Below, piece by piece: positions 8,239 to 16,871 of a stretch of DNA of 64,000 nt. How positions within the stretch are numbered: the stretch's first letter is position 1; each line of letters begins with the position of its first letter. The position numbers and the translations under genes were made by a program. Under the pieces are notes generated by a model. That model was not told the DNA's origin. It was given only the letters and a program-made list of their open reading frames with translations, and made no database searches. Source of the stretch: Cryobacterium sp. CG_9.6 (lineage in GTDB: Bacteria > Actinomycetota > Actinomycetes > Actinomycetales > Microbacteriaceae); assembly GCF_029893365.1 (NCBI RefSeq), contig NZ_JARXUZ010000001.1, positions 2,728,001 through 2,792,000 on the forward strand, in the 5' to 3' direction.

Positions 8239-9229
8239 ATGCTGCCGGGTCGGCAATGAAGGCGCGGCGACAGCCCGGCGCGCAAAAATAGACGGGCTGG
8301 CCCTCGTGCACAACGTGGAGCGACTCGGCCACCGCCGGCACGGACATGCCACACACCGGGTCGACAGCATCGAGCCCGACCGTATCGCTCTCTGCCTTGT
8401 CGAGCTCTGCCGTGTCGGGCACGGCGTCGTCGATCACCGGAGCCGCCCGGGTGGCACGCTGCTGCACGAGTTGCGCCAGGATCGACAGGGCAATCTCACC
8501 GGGTGTGCGCGCCCCCAGGTCGAGTCCGGCCGGGCTGAAGACGCTCGCCCGCTGCTCGGGGGTCACATCCAACGAGCGGAGCACCGCGGCTCCCCGGGAG
8601 AAGCTGGCCACCAGCGCCACATACGGCACGCCCGCCTGGAGCGCGGCGGTGAGTGCGGGTTCTTCGTCGCGGCCATGCGAGGCCACAATCAGTGCGTCGT
8701 CACTCTCGCTCGGCCGCGCAGCAGCACCGTCCGAGAGCACAATCTGCAGGTCGAGGTGGGGTCCGAGATCGGCGAGCGCCAACGCAACGGGCGTGCCGCC
8801 CACCACCAGCACCCGGGGCAACGGCAGCACCGGCTCTAAAAATATTTCTATAGCCCCATTGCTCAGACAGGGGTTGGCCACCTCCACGGCCCCCTCCTCG
8901 AACGCGCTCGACGGCACGCCGGGCACCACCCGTAACAACAACGGCCGGCGGTCCCCGAGAACTTTCAAGCCAAAGCGGCGAACGGATGCCTCCACGCACG
9001 TGCCGCCGACGAATCCGTCGATCGCCCCATCGGAAAGCACCAGGGCGGTGTCGCCCGCATGGGCACTGGTTGGTCTCTGCGCGCGAACCACGGTGGCCCG
9101 CACGTAGGGTTCGCGCCGGGCGGACAGCCCGTCGGCACGCTCTTGTAGCGTGCCGACGGGACGGGTCTGCTGCGTCGCTGCCGGTGAGGTCGAGCCATCC
9201 CCACCCCAGGTGTGCAGTACGTCACTCAT
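8222..9229 (-). CDS. XdhC-family protein fused to a C-terminal YHS metal-binding domain
   Basis: A 335-aa protein. Residues 1-265 are an XdhC/CoxI protein (VLSDGAIDGFVGGTCVEA with the conserved Cys; FSPAGLDLGARTPGEIALSI at the end). An acidic linker (repeating D-T/S-A-x-L-D units) then leads to a YHS domain at about 288-335 (DPVCGMSV, then YFCAPGCRRAF with Cys residues typical of metal-binding YHS). YHS domains occur in copper- and heavy-metal-handling proteins, so a role in bringing Cu or protecting the MoCu site of CoxL is plausible (inference). The start overlaps the coxL stop by one base. Confidence 0.87.
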   Translation of the reverse strand: MSDVLHTWGGDGSTSPAATQQTRPVGTLQERADGLSARREPYVRATVVRAQRPTSAHAGDTALVLSDGAIDGFVGGTCVEASVRRFGLKVLGDRRPLLLRVVPGVPSSAFEEGAVEVANPCLSNGAIEIFLEPVLPLPRVLVVGGTPVALALADLGPHLDLQIVLSDGAAARPSESDDALIVASHGRDEEPALTAALQAGVPYVALVASFSRGAAVLRSLDVTPEQRASVFSPAGLDLGARTPGEIALSILAQLVQQRATRAAPVIDDAVPDTAELDKAESDTVGLDAVDPVCGMSVPAVAESLHVVHEGQPVYFCAPGCRRAFIADPAAYAFAS

Positions 9230-11622
9230 TAAATCGGTGACCGGGTCCGGCCCTGCATTGCTTCCCAGACTCGAGCGGGAGTGCAGGGCATGTCCATGTG
9301 GGTCACGCCGAACGGAGCCAGGGCATCCACCACCGCGTTCACGACCGCCGGCGGGGACCCGACCGTGGCCGATTCTCCGATGCCCTTGGCACCAATGGGG
9401 TGGTGCGGTGAGGGCGTCACGGTGAATCCGGTCTCCCAGTCCGGCACCTCCATGGCAGTGGGAATGAGGTAGTCCATGAACGACCCGCCGAGGCAGTTAC
9501 CCTCCTCGTCGAACTCGATGAACTCCATCAGGGCCATTCCCACGCCGTCGGTGAGCCCGCCGTGCACCTGACCCTCGATGATCATCGGGTTGATCCGCGT
9601 GCCGCAATCGTCCACGGCGATGAAGCGGCGCACCTTTACGTGCCCGGTACCCGGGTCGATGTCGACAACGCAGATGTAGGCGCCAAAGGGGAAGGTGAGG
9701 TTCGGCGGGTCATAGTTCACCTCGGCGTCGAGATTACCGTCGATTCCTTCCGGCAGTGCGACGGTTCCGTGGGCTCCCATGGCGATCTCGGCCATGGTTT
9801 TGCCCATGCTCGGGTCACCCTTCACAAACCAGCGCCCCTTCTCCCATTCCAGGTCTTCAGGTCGCGTCTCCAGCATCGCCGCGGCAATGAACTTGGCCTT
9901 CTCCTTCACCTTGCGGGCAACAAGCACCACCGCGGCACCACTCACCGGAGTGGAACGGCTGCCGTAGGTGCCGAGCCCGAACGGGGTCTGGTCGGTGTCC
10001 CCGTGCACGACGTCGATGTCTTCCGGCGGGATACCGATCTCTTCAGCCACGATCTGCGCAAACGTGGTCTCGTGACCCTGACCCTGACTCTGCACCGAGA
10101 TTCGCACCACGGCTTTGCCGGTGGGGTGAATGCGCAGTTCGGCACCGTCTGCCATACCCAGGCCGAGAATGTCCATGTCCTTGCGCGGCCCCGCGCCGAC
10201 GGTCTCGGTGAAGAAGGAGATACCGATTCCCATCAGCTCCCCGCGCTCACGCTTCTCCTTCTGCTCGCGGCGCAGTTCGTCGTAGCCGGCCATCTCCATG
10301 GACAGCCTCATGGTGGGCTCGTAGTCGCCCGAGTCGTATTCCCAGCCGGTCTTGTTGAAGTAGGGAAACTGCTCCGGCTTGATGAAGTTTTTCAGTCGCA
10401 GTTCCGCCGGGTCCATTTCGAGTTTTTGGGCGAGAATGTCCACCATGCGTTCCACCAGGTACACCGCCTCGGTGACGCGGAACGAGCAGGCGTACGCCAC
10501 TCCTCCCGGCGCCTTGTTGGTATAGACACCGGTGACGGAGCAGTGTGCCGCGGCCAGGTCGTAGCTTCCGGTGAAGATATGGAAGAAGCCGGCCGGGTAC
10601 TTGGTGGGCTGCGCAGTGGCGTTGAACGCCCCATGGTCGGCGAGAACGTTGGTGCGAAGGCCCAGGATCTTGCCGTCCTTGGTCGCTGCAATCTCGCCCT
10701 GCATGATGTAGTCGCGGGCAAACGAGGTGCTCATCAGGTTTTCCGAGCGGTCCTCCACCCATTTCACCGGCTTGCCGGTGACCATGGACCCGACGACAGC
10801 CAGAATGTAGCCGGGGTAGATGCCCACCTTGTTGCCGAAACCGCCGCCGATGTCGGGCGAGATGACCCGAATCTTGTGCTCGGGAATGCCGGAAACCATG
10901 GCGAAGAGTGTGCGGTGAGCGTGCGGAGCCTGCGTGGTCTCGTACAGGGTCAACCGGCCGTCGACGGCGTCGAAGTCGGCAACCGCCCCGCAGGTCTCCA
11001 TCGGAGCCGGGTGCACGCGGGGGTAAATGAGCTCCTGCGACACGACCACGTCTGCGGCCGCGAAGACGGCATCCGTTTCGGCCTTGTTGCCCGCCTCCCA
11101 GTCGAAGATATGGTTGTCGGTTCGACCCTCAAGATCGTCGCGGATGACCGGCGCACCGGGGTCGAGCGCCTTCCGGGCATCAACGACGGGGGTCAACACG
11201 TCGTACTCAACCTGAATCAGCTCGAGTGCATCGCGGGCGGCGTAGCGGTCTTCGGCCACCACAAAGGCAACCTCCTGCCCCTGAAAGCGCACCTTGTCGG
11301 TGACCAAAACCGCCTGCACGTCCATGGACAGGGTGGGCGCCCAGGCCAGGCCGAGCTCCTGCAGGTCGGCGCCGGTGATGACGGCTACAACTTTGGGGTG
11401 TGCCAGCGCCTCGGTGGTGTCGATGGAGACCAGGCGGGCGTGCGCGACCGGTGCCCGCAAAATGGCGCCGTGGAGCATACCGGGCAGCACGATGTCGTCG
11501 ACGTAGCGTCCCTTGCCCCGCACGAAGCGGGGGTCTTCCTTGCGCTGCATGCGGCCATGCCCCACTGGACGGTTGGCGTCGCCGGCTGCCGGGTTGGGCC
11601 CGCGCTCATCGAGAATGGTCAT
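9229..11622 (-). CDS. coxL: Form I aerobic carbon monoxide dehydrogenase, large (molybdenum) subunit
   Basis: A 797-aa catalytic subunit that oxidises CO + H2O to CO2 with two electrons at a Mo-S-Cu centre. The diagnostic form I active-site motif AYACSFR is at residues 376-382, with the Cu-binding Cys379; form II paralogues read AYRGAGR instead. The cofactor-binding GGGFGNK motif is at about 259-265. The conserved catalytic glutamate motif GAKGIGES is close to the C-terminus. The length equals known CoxL proteins. The start overlaps the coxS stop (ATGA) and has GAGGAGG upstream. It is part of the coxMSL unit and lacks a signal peptide, as expected for this cytoplasmic-face complex. Confidence 0.97.
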   Translation of the reverse strand: MTILDERGPNPAAGDANRPVGHGRMQRKEDPRFVRGKGRYVDDIVLPGMLHGAILRAPVAHARLVSIDTTEALAHPKVVAVITGADLQELGLAWAPTLSMDVQAVLVTDKVRFQGQEVAFVVAEDRYAARDALELIQVEYDVLTPVVDARKALDPGAPVIRDDLEGRTDNHIFDWEAGNKAETDAVFAAADVVVSQELIYPRVHPAPMETCGAVADFDAVDGRLTLYETTQAPHAHRTLFAMVSGIPEHKIRVISPDIGGGFGNKVGIYPGYILAVVGSMVTGKPVKWVEDRSENLMSTSFARDYIMQGEIAATKDGKILGLRTNVLADHGAFNATAQPTKYPAGFFHIFTGSYDLAAAHCSVTGVYTNKAPGGVAYACSFRVTEAVYLVERMVDILAQKLEMDPAELRLKNFIKPEQFPYFNKTGWEYDSGDYEPTMRLSMEMAGYDELRREQKEKRERGELMGIGISFFTETVGAGPRKDMDILGLGMADGAELRIHPTGKAVVRISVQSQGQGHETTFAQIVAEEIGIPPEDIDVVHGDTDQTPFGLGTYGSRSTPVSGAAVVLVARKVKEKAKFIAAAMLETRPEDLEWEKGRWFVKGDPSMGKTMAEIAMGAHGTVALPEGIDGNLDAEVNYDPPNLTFPFGAYICVVDIDPGTGHVKVRRFIAVDDCGTRINPMIIEGQVHGGLTDGVGMALMEFIEFDEEGNCLGGSFMDYLIPTAMEVPDWETGFTVTPSPHHPIGAKGIGESATVGSPPAVVNAVVDALAPFGVTHMDMPCTPARVWEAMQGRTRSPI

Positions 11623-12143
11623 GCGCGCACCTCCTCGGTACTCGCACCGGTGGTGCCCGAGTCAACGGATGCCGCCTCTCGGCCGTTCGGATGCTCGGCG
11701 GCCCACTGCACCGACCGCACGATCGTGGCATAACCGGTGCACCGGCAGATCTGTCCCGAAATGGCTTCGCGAATCTCCAGCTCCTCCGGGTGGGGGTTGG
11801 CGTCGAGCAGGGCGCGGGCGGTGAGCATCATGCCGGGGGTGCAGAAACCGCACTGCAGGCCGTGTTCCTCCATGAAGCCCTGCTGGACGGGGTCGAGCGT
11901 GGCCCCGTTGGCCAGGCCTTCCACCGTGGTGATGGCATGCCCGTCGGCCATAGCGGCGAGCACCGTGCAGGATTTGACCGGTTGACCGTCCATGAGCACC
12001 ACGCAGGTGCCGCAGTTCGAGGTGTCGCAGCCCCAGTGCGTTCCCGTGAGGCGCAGGTCGTCACGGATGAAGTGCACGAGCAGAACCCGAGGTTCGATCT
12101 CGCGGGTGACGTCATTGCCGTTGATGGTCATGCTGATCTGCAT
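11619..12143 (-). CDS. coxS: CO dehydrogenase small (2Fe-2S) subunit
   Basis: A 174-aa iron-sulfur subunit that passes electrons from the Mo site to FAD. Eight cysteines of two 2Fe-2S clusters are visible: the plant-ferredoxin type HWGCDTSNCGTC plus KSC, and the second set CGFC and CRC with the signature CRCTGYATIV. It was started at the ATG at 12143, with GGAAGG 9 nt upstream. A TTG 9 bp earlier would sit directly on that box. The coxM stop is 5 nt upstream. Confidence 0.95.
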   Translation of the reverse strand: MQISMTINGNDVTREIEPRVLLVHFIRDDLRLTGTHWGCDTSNCGTCVVLMDGQPVKSCTVLAAMADGHAITTVEGLANGATLDPVQQGFMEEHGLQCGFCTPGMMLTARALLDANPHPEELEIREAISGQICRCTGYATIVRSVQWAAEHPNGREAASVDSGTTGASTEEVRA

Positions 12144-12148
12144 CGTCT

Positions 12149-13042
12149 TCAACCTTCCGTACTGTCGATGGTGAGGGTGGAGGCTGCGCGGGCGGAGGCT
12201 TTCCGCAGCACGCGGCGAGTGAGTTCGTCGGCGAGGTGTCGTTTGTAGTCCACCGGGCCGCGCTGGTCGGCGAGGGGGTCAGAGGCCAACGCGGCCAGTC
12301 GGCCAGACTCCTCGAACAGGGCTTCGGTGGGTACCTGGCCGATGAGCACCGCTTCCACCTCTGTGACGTTGCGCTCGAGCCCCACCGCGGTGAGTCCCAC
12401 GGCGACGGACTCGATGGTGCCGTTGGTCGCCAGGGTGACCGAGGCACCGGCGGCTGCCACAGCCCAGTCGCCTACCCGGCGCTCGACTTTCTCGTAGGCG
12501 CTGCCGGAGTGCGCGCGAATAGGCAAGCGCACCTCGCAGAGCAGTTCGTTCTGGGCCACGGCGGTCTCATACGGACCGCGATGGAAGTCGGTCATCGACA
12601 ACATCCGCTCCCCGGACGGCCCTCGAACGACGGCGATCGCACCGAGCACGTGACACACGGTGGACAGGTCTTCGGCCGGGTCGGCCTGGCAGAGGGAGCC
12701 ACCGATGGTTCCTCGGTTACGCACGATCGGGTCGGCGATGACCTTCTCGGCATCGACGATGATCGGGAACAGGCGGGCCACGTCCGCGGATTCAAACAGG
12801 GCGGTGTGCCGGGTCATGGCACCGATGCGCAGAAAACCCTTGTCCACCAACATGAAGTCCAGCTCAAACAGGTCGTTGATGTCAACGAGCCATTCGGGTC
12901 GCGCCAGGCGCAGTTTCATCATGGGCAGGAGGCTGTGGCCACCCGCGACAACCCGGGATTCCGGGCCGTGGCGATCAAGCAGGGCCAGGGCATTCTCGAC
13001 CGAACTGGCACGCACATAGTCGAATGGAGCGGGAATCTGCAC
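12149..13042 (-). CDS. coxM: CO dehydrogenase medium (FAD) subunit
   Basis: A 297-aa flavoprotein subunit. The two FAD-binding motifs of the family are present: AGGHSLLPMMKLRLA at about residues 33-47 and NRGTIGGSLCQADPAED at about 108-124. It is the first gene of the operon; the order M-S-L is the hallmark of form I CO dehydrogenase operons, whereas form II clusters read S-L-M. The LysR gene starts 113 bp away in the opposite direction, so that gap holds both promoters. Confidence 0.95.
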   Translation of the reverse strand: MQIPAPFDYVRASSVENALALLDRHGPESRVVAGGHSLLPMMKLRLARPEWLVDINDLFELDFMLVDKGFLRIGAMTRHTALFESADVARLFPIIVDAEKVIADPIVRNRGTIGGSLCQADPAEDLSTVCHVLGAIAVVRGPSGERMLSMTDFHRGPYETAVAQNELLCEVRLPIRAHSGSAYEKVERRVGDWAVAAAGASVTLATNGTIESVAVGLTAVGLERNVTEVEAVLIGQVPTEALFEESGRLAALASDPLADQRGPVDYKRHLADELTRRVLRKASARAASTLTIDSTEG

Positions 13043-13155
13043 AGGTCTCTCCTCACTGAGAGTGGCCGGCCACGGTGCCGGACGCTGTTGTGTTCGATAG
13101 CTTGCTCCCCGGCTCCAAGGCTGTCAATATCGTCCTAAGCGAAAGGTTATGAGCC

Positions 13156-14136
13156 GTGTCGATGACGATGAAGCAGCTGCGGGCATTCGCGCTGGTGGCC
13201 AAACTGGGCTCGCTGCGCGCCGCTGCGGAGTCCCTGGGCATCAGCGAACCGGCCGTGTCATCGGCCATCGCGTCGCTCCGCCTCGACCTTGGTGACCAGC
13301 TTTTTTTGCGCTCGGGCGCCGGTATCGCGCTCACCCCGGGAGGTCGGGCGCTGGCCGGTCATGCGCAGGAAATCGTAGGACTGGCCGACCAGATTCGCTG
13401 GGAGGTCAGCCATGCCGAGACATCGGCACCGGGTCTGCGGGTGCTTGTCACGGGGGCTTTCGGCGAGCATGCGGCCGGGCGTCTGCTGGATGCCTTCTCC
13501 CGGCGCGCGCCCGGGCTGTCCGTCGATGTGGAGATGGTGGTTGAGTCCGCCCACGACGTCTCGGCGCTTCTGCAGGAGCACGCCTACGACGTGGCGCTCG
13601 GGAGTCGGATACCGATTCGGGGCGGCGGCATGAACCTCAGTTCGGTTCCTTTTCTGCGCTACCACCGCGTGCTGGTGGCAGCGCCCGGGCATCCGCTTGC
13701 TCAGCTCAACGGGCCTGTTCCGCTCAGCCGGCTGCCCGCGGCCCCGTGGTTTACCGGCCCGATCGGGGTGGAGGAGTTCACCTCCGAGGGCGACTGGCTT
13801 GCAGCGCTCCCCGAACTACCGGACCTGGTTGCGCTCAGCAGTGAGACGGATGCCCTCGCCGCCGTTCGCGCCGGCGAGGGCATCATGCTCGCGCTCGCGC
13901 ATATCGTGCGGCAAGAGGTGGCGGACCACTCATTGGCGAGCCTGCCGGTGCCCGGCCTGCCCGTGCCCGGGCTGTGGTGGGCCACGACGCTGGATGGGGA
14001 GCGGGCCAGCCCGGCAGCGCGCACCCTGCAACGCTTCGTCACCACGGCCGAAGCGACAGCAGCCATGCTCGCACCCGGCGGGTCACGAGGCCTGGCCCGC
14101 AGGGGATCACGCGTGCACGTGGCGCTCTGGAGTTGA
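13156..14136 (+). CDS. LysR family regulator, likely of the CO dehydrogenase operon
   Basis: A 326-aa LysR-type protein: an N-terminal winged HTH (SLRAAAESLGISEPAVSSAIASL) and a C-terminal periplasmic-binding-like effector domain. It starts at a GTG (13156), with an in-frame ATG two codons later as an alternative. It is divergent from coxM with a 113-bp shared intergenic region. In mycobacteria the LysR protein CutR activates the CO dehydrogenase genes from the same position, so this is probably its functional counterpart (inference). Confidence 0.88.
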   Translation: MSMTMKQLRAFALVAKLGSLRAAAESLGISEPAVSSAIASLRLDLGDQLFLRSGAGIALTPGGRALAGHAQEIVGLADQIRWEVSHAETSAPGLRVLVTGAFGEHAAGRLLDAFSRRAPGLSVDVEMVVESAHDVSALLQEHAYDVALGSRIPIRGGGMNLSSVPFLRYHRVLVAAPGHPLAQLNGPVPLSRLPAAPWFTGPIGVEEFTSEGDWLAALPELPDLVALSSETDALAAVRAGEGIMLALAHIVRQEVADHSLASLPVPGLPVPGLWWATTLDGERASPAARTLQRFVTTAEATAAMLAPGGSRGLARRGSRVHVALWS

Positions 14137-14234
14137 CAAGGTACGCACGACCGCTTCAGCAAGAACGGGGGCTTTCGACCCGCGCTGCTGCGCCCTGGCC
14201 TGATGGTCTGTCAATGACGCCAATTGAGGCTGCT

Positions 14235-14687
14235 GTGAACATGATCACCCGCTCTACTTCCCGACTACTCGCGGTTGCCATGACCGTTGCCGCGCTCACT
14301 CTTGCGGGCGGTGGAATTGCGAACGCCAAACCGGGTGGTGTGCCCGCAATTCCCCTCAACAACGAGCAGGAAACCGGAATGGTCGACACGGGGGCGAGTG
14401 GTTTTCTGAGTTACGACGTGTCGGGCACGGAATTTTGCTACACGCTCGAGGTACGCAATCTCTCCCAGCCGGCTGTCGCCGGGCACATCCACGTGGGAGC
14501 ACGAAATGCGGCGGGGCCCGTCGTCATCCCACTGACGATCGGCGCAGGGACGGATTGGACCGTCCAGACCTGCGTGGCCGCAAGCGAGGCGCTGCTCGCA
14601 AACATCGCGGCCAACCCCCGCGACTATTACGTCAACGTACACACCCCGGCTTTCCCCGGCGGTGAGATTCGCGGGCAGGTCAAATAA
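14235..14687 (+). CDS. Secreted CHRD-domain protein
   Basis: A protein of about 150 aa with a Sec signal peptide (basic start, hydrophobic stretch LLAVAMTVAALTLAGGG, cleavage near ANAKPG). A CHRD domain follows: the N-terminal part has NNEQETG, the core AGHIHVGA, and the C-terminal signature YYVNVHTPAFPGGEIRGQ. CHRD domains occur in chordin and in many bacterial exported proteins of unknown role. GTG 14235 (GAGG 5 nt upstream) and ATG 14241 are both possible starts, as is an ATG at 14214. It stands alone and is followed by a hairpin at 14797-14837. Confidence 0.82.
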   Translation: MNMITRSTSRLLAVAMTVAALTLAGGGIANAKPGGVPAIPLNNEQETGMVDTGASGFLSYDVSGTEFCYTLEVRNLSQPAVAGHIHVGARNAAGPVVIPLTIGAGTDWTVQTCVAASEALLANIAANPRDYYVNVHTPAFPGGEIRGQVK

Positions 14688-14796
14688 CCACAGTGCAGAG
14701 CCGCTGAGCCAACCGTCGTCGCATAGCCTCACTCTCAGTTGATTATTCCGGCGACCAGTTCCGCGCACCCGCCCGGGCGCTGCCAGGGCAAGAAAA

Positions 14797-14837
14797 AAGC
14801 AGCCGGCTTTCAGGTTGAACCCTGAAGCCGGCTGCTT
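14797..14837 (-). terminator. Intrinsic terminator downstream of tRNA-Ala
   Basis: Arms at 14797-14814 and 14821-14837 pair over 17 bp with one bulged T and a 6-nt loop. On the minus strand the hairpin is followed by a T-run (complement of agaaaaaa at 14791-14798), so it terminates the tRNA transcript. It may also act on the CHRD transcript from the other side. Confidence 0.8.
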
Positions 14838-14886
14838 CGTTGCGATTTCCCAGAACATCTCGTGAGATGTCCTGAAACCGCCTCAG

Positions 14887-14959
14887 TGGAGCTAAGGAGA
14901 TTCGAACTCCTGACCTTCTCATTGCGAACGAGACGCGCTACCAACTGCGCCATAGCCCC
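14887..14959 (-). tRNA. tRNA-Ala (anticodon CGC)
   Basis: A 73-nt cloverleaf without encoded CCA. The acceptor arms are GGGGCTA and TAGCTCC and include the G3-U70 wobble pair that identifies alanine tRNAs. The anticodon loop is TTCGCAA with anticodon CGC. The T-arm carries TTCGAAT. Confidence 0.95.
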
Positions 14960-15025
14960 TTACTGCTTATGCAGAATATCACGCGCGGGAGAGGCCCGAG
15001 TGCACGGGCACGCCCATTTCGGGGT

Positions 15026-16033
15026 TTAGCCCACCGCGCGACGCAGTCGCAGCACGGCGTCGAGGTCGGTCATGCCCGGTTCAGTATCGCCCAAGATCCC
15101 CATCGCGGCGAAGCGATTGTCGGCGGCGGGGGCGGCCACGGGGATGGCTGCGGGGATAGGCACAGGGGTGGCCACGGGGAGCGATCGCGGAGCCGGAACG
15201 GACGGGGTGATCTGCGACGCACGACGCTCGATCTCCGCTTCCTGAGCGGCGCGGCGAAGCTGAGCCGCGGCATCCACTGAGGCCATGGCTGTCTGGGCGA
15301 TCGAGCCGCGGGAGAGGTGCAGGGGGCGTGGCAGCGGCTGCGGCGTCCACGTGGGAGCGACCACGGGGGTGGTCTCCAGCTGAACGGGCTCGAACGGCTG
15401 CCCGGTGAGCCGGGCGCGTTCGGGTGTGACGACGTGCACGACACGAGCCGTGCGAGCCACCCGGGCCAGTCGGGTGAGGGTGAAGAAGGCGGCAGCGATG
15501 GTGACGATACCCATGACGAACAGTCCCCAGGAGCCTGCCACCACGATGGGCGCAATCCCGCCCAGAAGGCACAGGAGACCGGTGAGGAGCACAACGGAGC
15601 TGAGGGCGCGCCCGCGGCGCAGGCGGCGCAGCGTCTGGGCCGGAGACACCGGAATGGGAACCCGGTTGGCCGCCTCGATAGCGGCTGTCACCCCGCGGGC
15701 CGCCGCGGCGGCATCTGCCTCGGCCTGGTCTGCTGCAACCTTCATTTTTGCCTGCTCCTTCGCTGCGGCGCTCGCGGCCGCCCGAGCCGTCTTTTCACTC
15801 TGAGCAAGAATCTTTTGTTGTTCTGCCACCGTGCGCGCGTTGGCCTCGAGGCGCACCTGCGCGGGGATCTCGGCGGTTTCGGCAAGAATACGCAGCGTCT
15901 GCTGCAATCGAACGGCGTTACGTTCGGTGGCCAGGTACTGGCGGCGACGCGACCAGGTGGGCATCAAGTACGCGACCCAGAGCACAGCAGCCACCGCTAC
16001 CATCACTCCCCCACCCAGTGCGTCACCAGTCAT
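15026..16033 (-). CDS. SepX/GlpR-like actinobacterial cell-division membrane protein
   Basis: A 335-aa protein. It has one N-terminal membrane helix (about residues 8-25) and the basic motif PTWSRRRQY just after it. A long Ala-rich coiled-coil-like stretch (about 45-125) is followed by two central membrane helices (about 150-185) and a Pro/Ala-rich C-terminal tail. The topology and its place beside rimJ and galU match SepX of Streptomyces and the Glp receptor (GLPR) of Corynebacterium and mycobacteria, which bind division proteins near FtsZ. Identification rests on synteny, topology and the RRRQY region rather than on a clear domain, hence moderate confidence. Confidence 0.65.
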   Translation of the reverse strand: MTGDALGGGVMVAVAAVLWVAYLMPTWSRRRQYLATERNAVRLQQTLRILAETAEIPAQVRLEANARTVAEQQKILAQSEKTARAAASAAAKEQAKMKVAADQAEADAAAAARGVTAAIEAANRVPIPVSPAQTLRRLRRGRALSSVVLLTGLLCLLGGIAPIVVAGSWGLFVMGIVTIAAAFFTLTRLARVARTARVVHVVTPERARLTGQPFEPVQLETTPVVAPTWTPQPLPRPLHLSRGSIAQTAMASVDAAAQLRRAAQEAEIERRASQITPSVPAPRSLPVATPVPIPAAIPVAAPAADNRFAAMGILGDTEPGMTDLDAVLRLRRAVG

Positions 16034-16124
16034 GTTGTCTACGGTAAGAGTCTGCGGCGCGTCCGCGCATGATTACGGAAGGTGTGTTCATCAAAATTGT
16101 CACTATTTTGTAATCCGGCAGCGG

Positions 16125-16838
16125 TTATCGAGTCTTCGTGGGCAGCGGATGCGCTGCCGCCTCACGATCGGCGGCCGTCACCTGTGCGGCATCCTCCGGC
16201 ACGCGGCCGTCCTTCCAGCGGCGCAAGACGCCCTGGTCGAGTTCTTCCGCCACCAGTCCGAAACAGAAATGATCACGCCAGTCACCGTTGATATGAATGA
16301 ATCGGCGCCGAAGTCCCTCATAGCGAAATCCGAGCTTCTGCACGACGCGAAGGGAGGGAGCGTTCTCCGGGCGAATGCAGATCTCCATGCGGTGCAGCCC
16401 CAGCTGGTAAAAGCAGTAGTCCGTGGCGAGGGCCACCGCGGTGGGCGTCACAGATTTTCCGGCAAAACGCTCGCCAACCCAGTACCCCACGGTTGCCGAC
16501 GAGAGTGAACCCCACGTGATGGACGACACGTTCAACTGACCGGCAAGCTGGCCGTCATACTCCACGATGAACGGGAGGCCACTCCCGGCACGAGAATGTG
16601 ACAGCAACCCGCGAATGCTGGCCCGCGAGTCAAAAGACATGGGCGCGTAGGGATTGGTCGCCTCCCACTTGCGCAGCCACGACCGATTGTCCAGAAGTTC
16701 GCCCTCGAGCACCTTGGAGTCCCGCAGGCGCACCGGGCGCAACGTAACAAGGCCCTCCCTGAGGGTGGGAATGGCGAGTGGCACGGGTGACCTGTCTGTT
16801 CGGGGGCGCGGGCGGGCCACAAGGCCCAGCGATCGCAA
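16125..16838 (-). CDS. GNAT acetyltransferase, RimJ-like
   Basis: A 237-aa N-acetyltransferase of the ribosomal-protein Ser/Ala type. GNAT motifs are seen as VGYWVGERFAGKSVTPTAVA (acetyl-CoA loop, here with GKS) and RMEICIRPENAPSLRVVQKL, then GFRYEGLRRRFIHINGDWRDH. It would acetylate protein N-termini or a small amine; the substrate is not determined. The start is uncertain: the TTG at 16838 gives the full frame but has no strong ribosome binding site. It lies between galU and the SepX-like gene, as in many actinobacteria. Confidence 0.82.
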   Translation of the reverse strand: MRSLGLVARPRPRTDRSPVPLAIPTLREGLVTLRPVRLRDSKVLEGELLDNRSWLRKWEATNPYAPMSFDSRASIRGLLSHSRAGSGLPFIVEYDGQLAGQLNVSSITWGSLSSATVGYWVGERFAGKSVTPTAVALATDYCFYQLGLHRMEICIRPENAPSLRVVQKLGFRYEGLRRRFIHINGDWRDHFCFGLVAEELDQGVLRRWKDGRVPEDAAQVTAADREAAAHPLPTKTR

Positions 16839-16871
16839 CTGCGTGGTGGAACTTTCTGGTTCTAGTCTGCC

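Noticed and set aside
9562..11733. 723-codon plus-strand frame opposite coxL
   Set aside because: Antisense shadow of a GC-rich gene with strong third-position bias; low-complexity His/Val/Gly composition.
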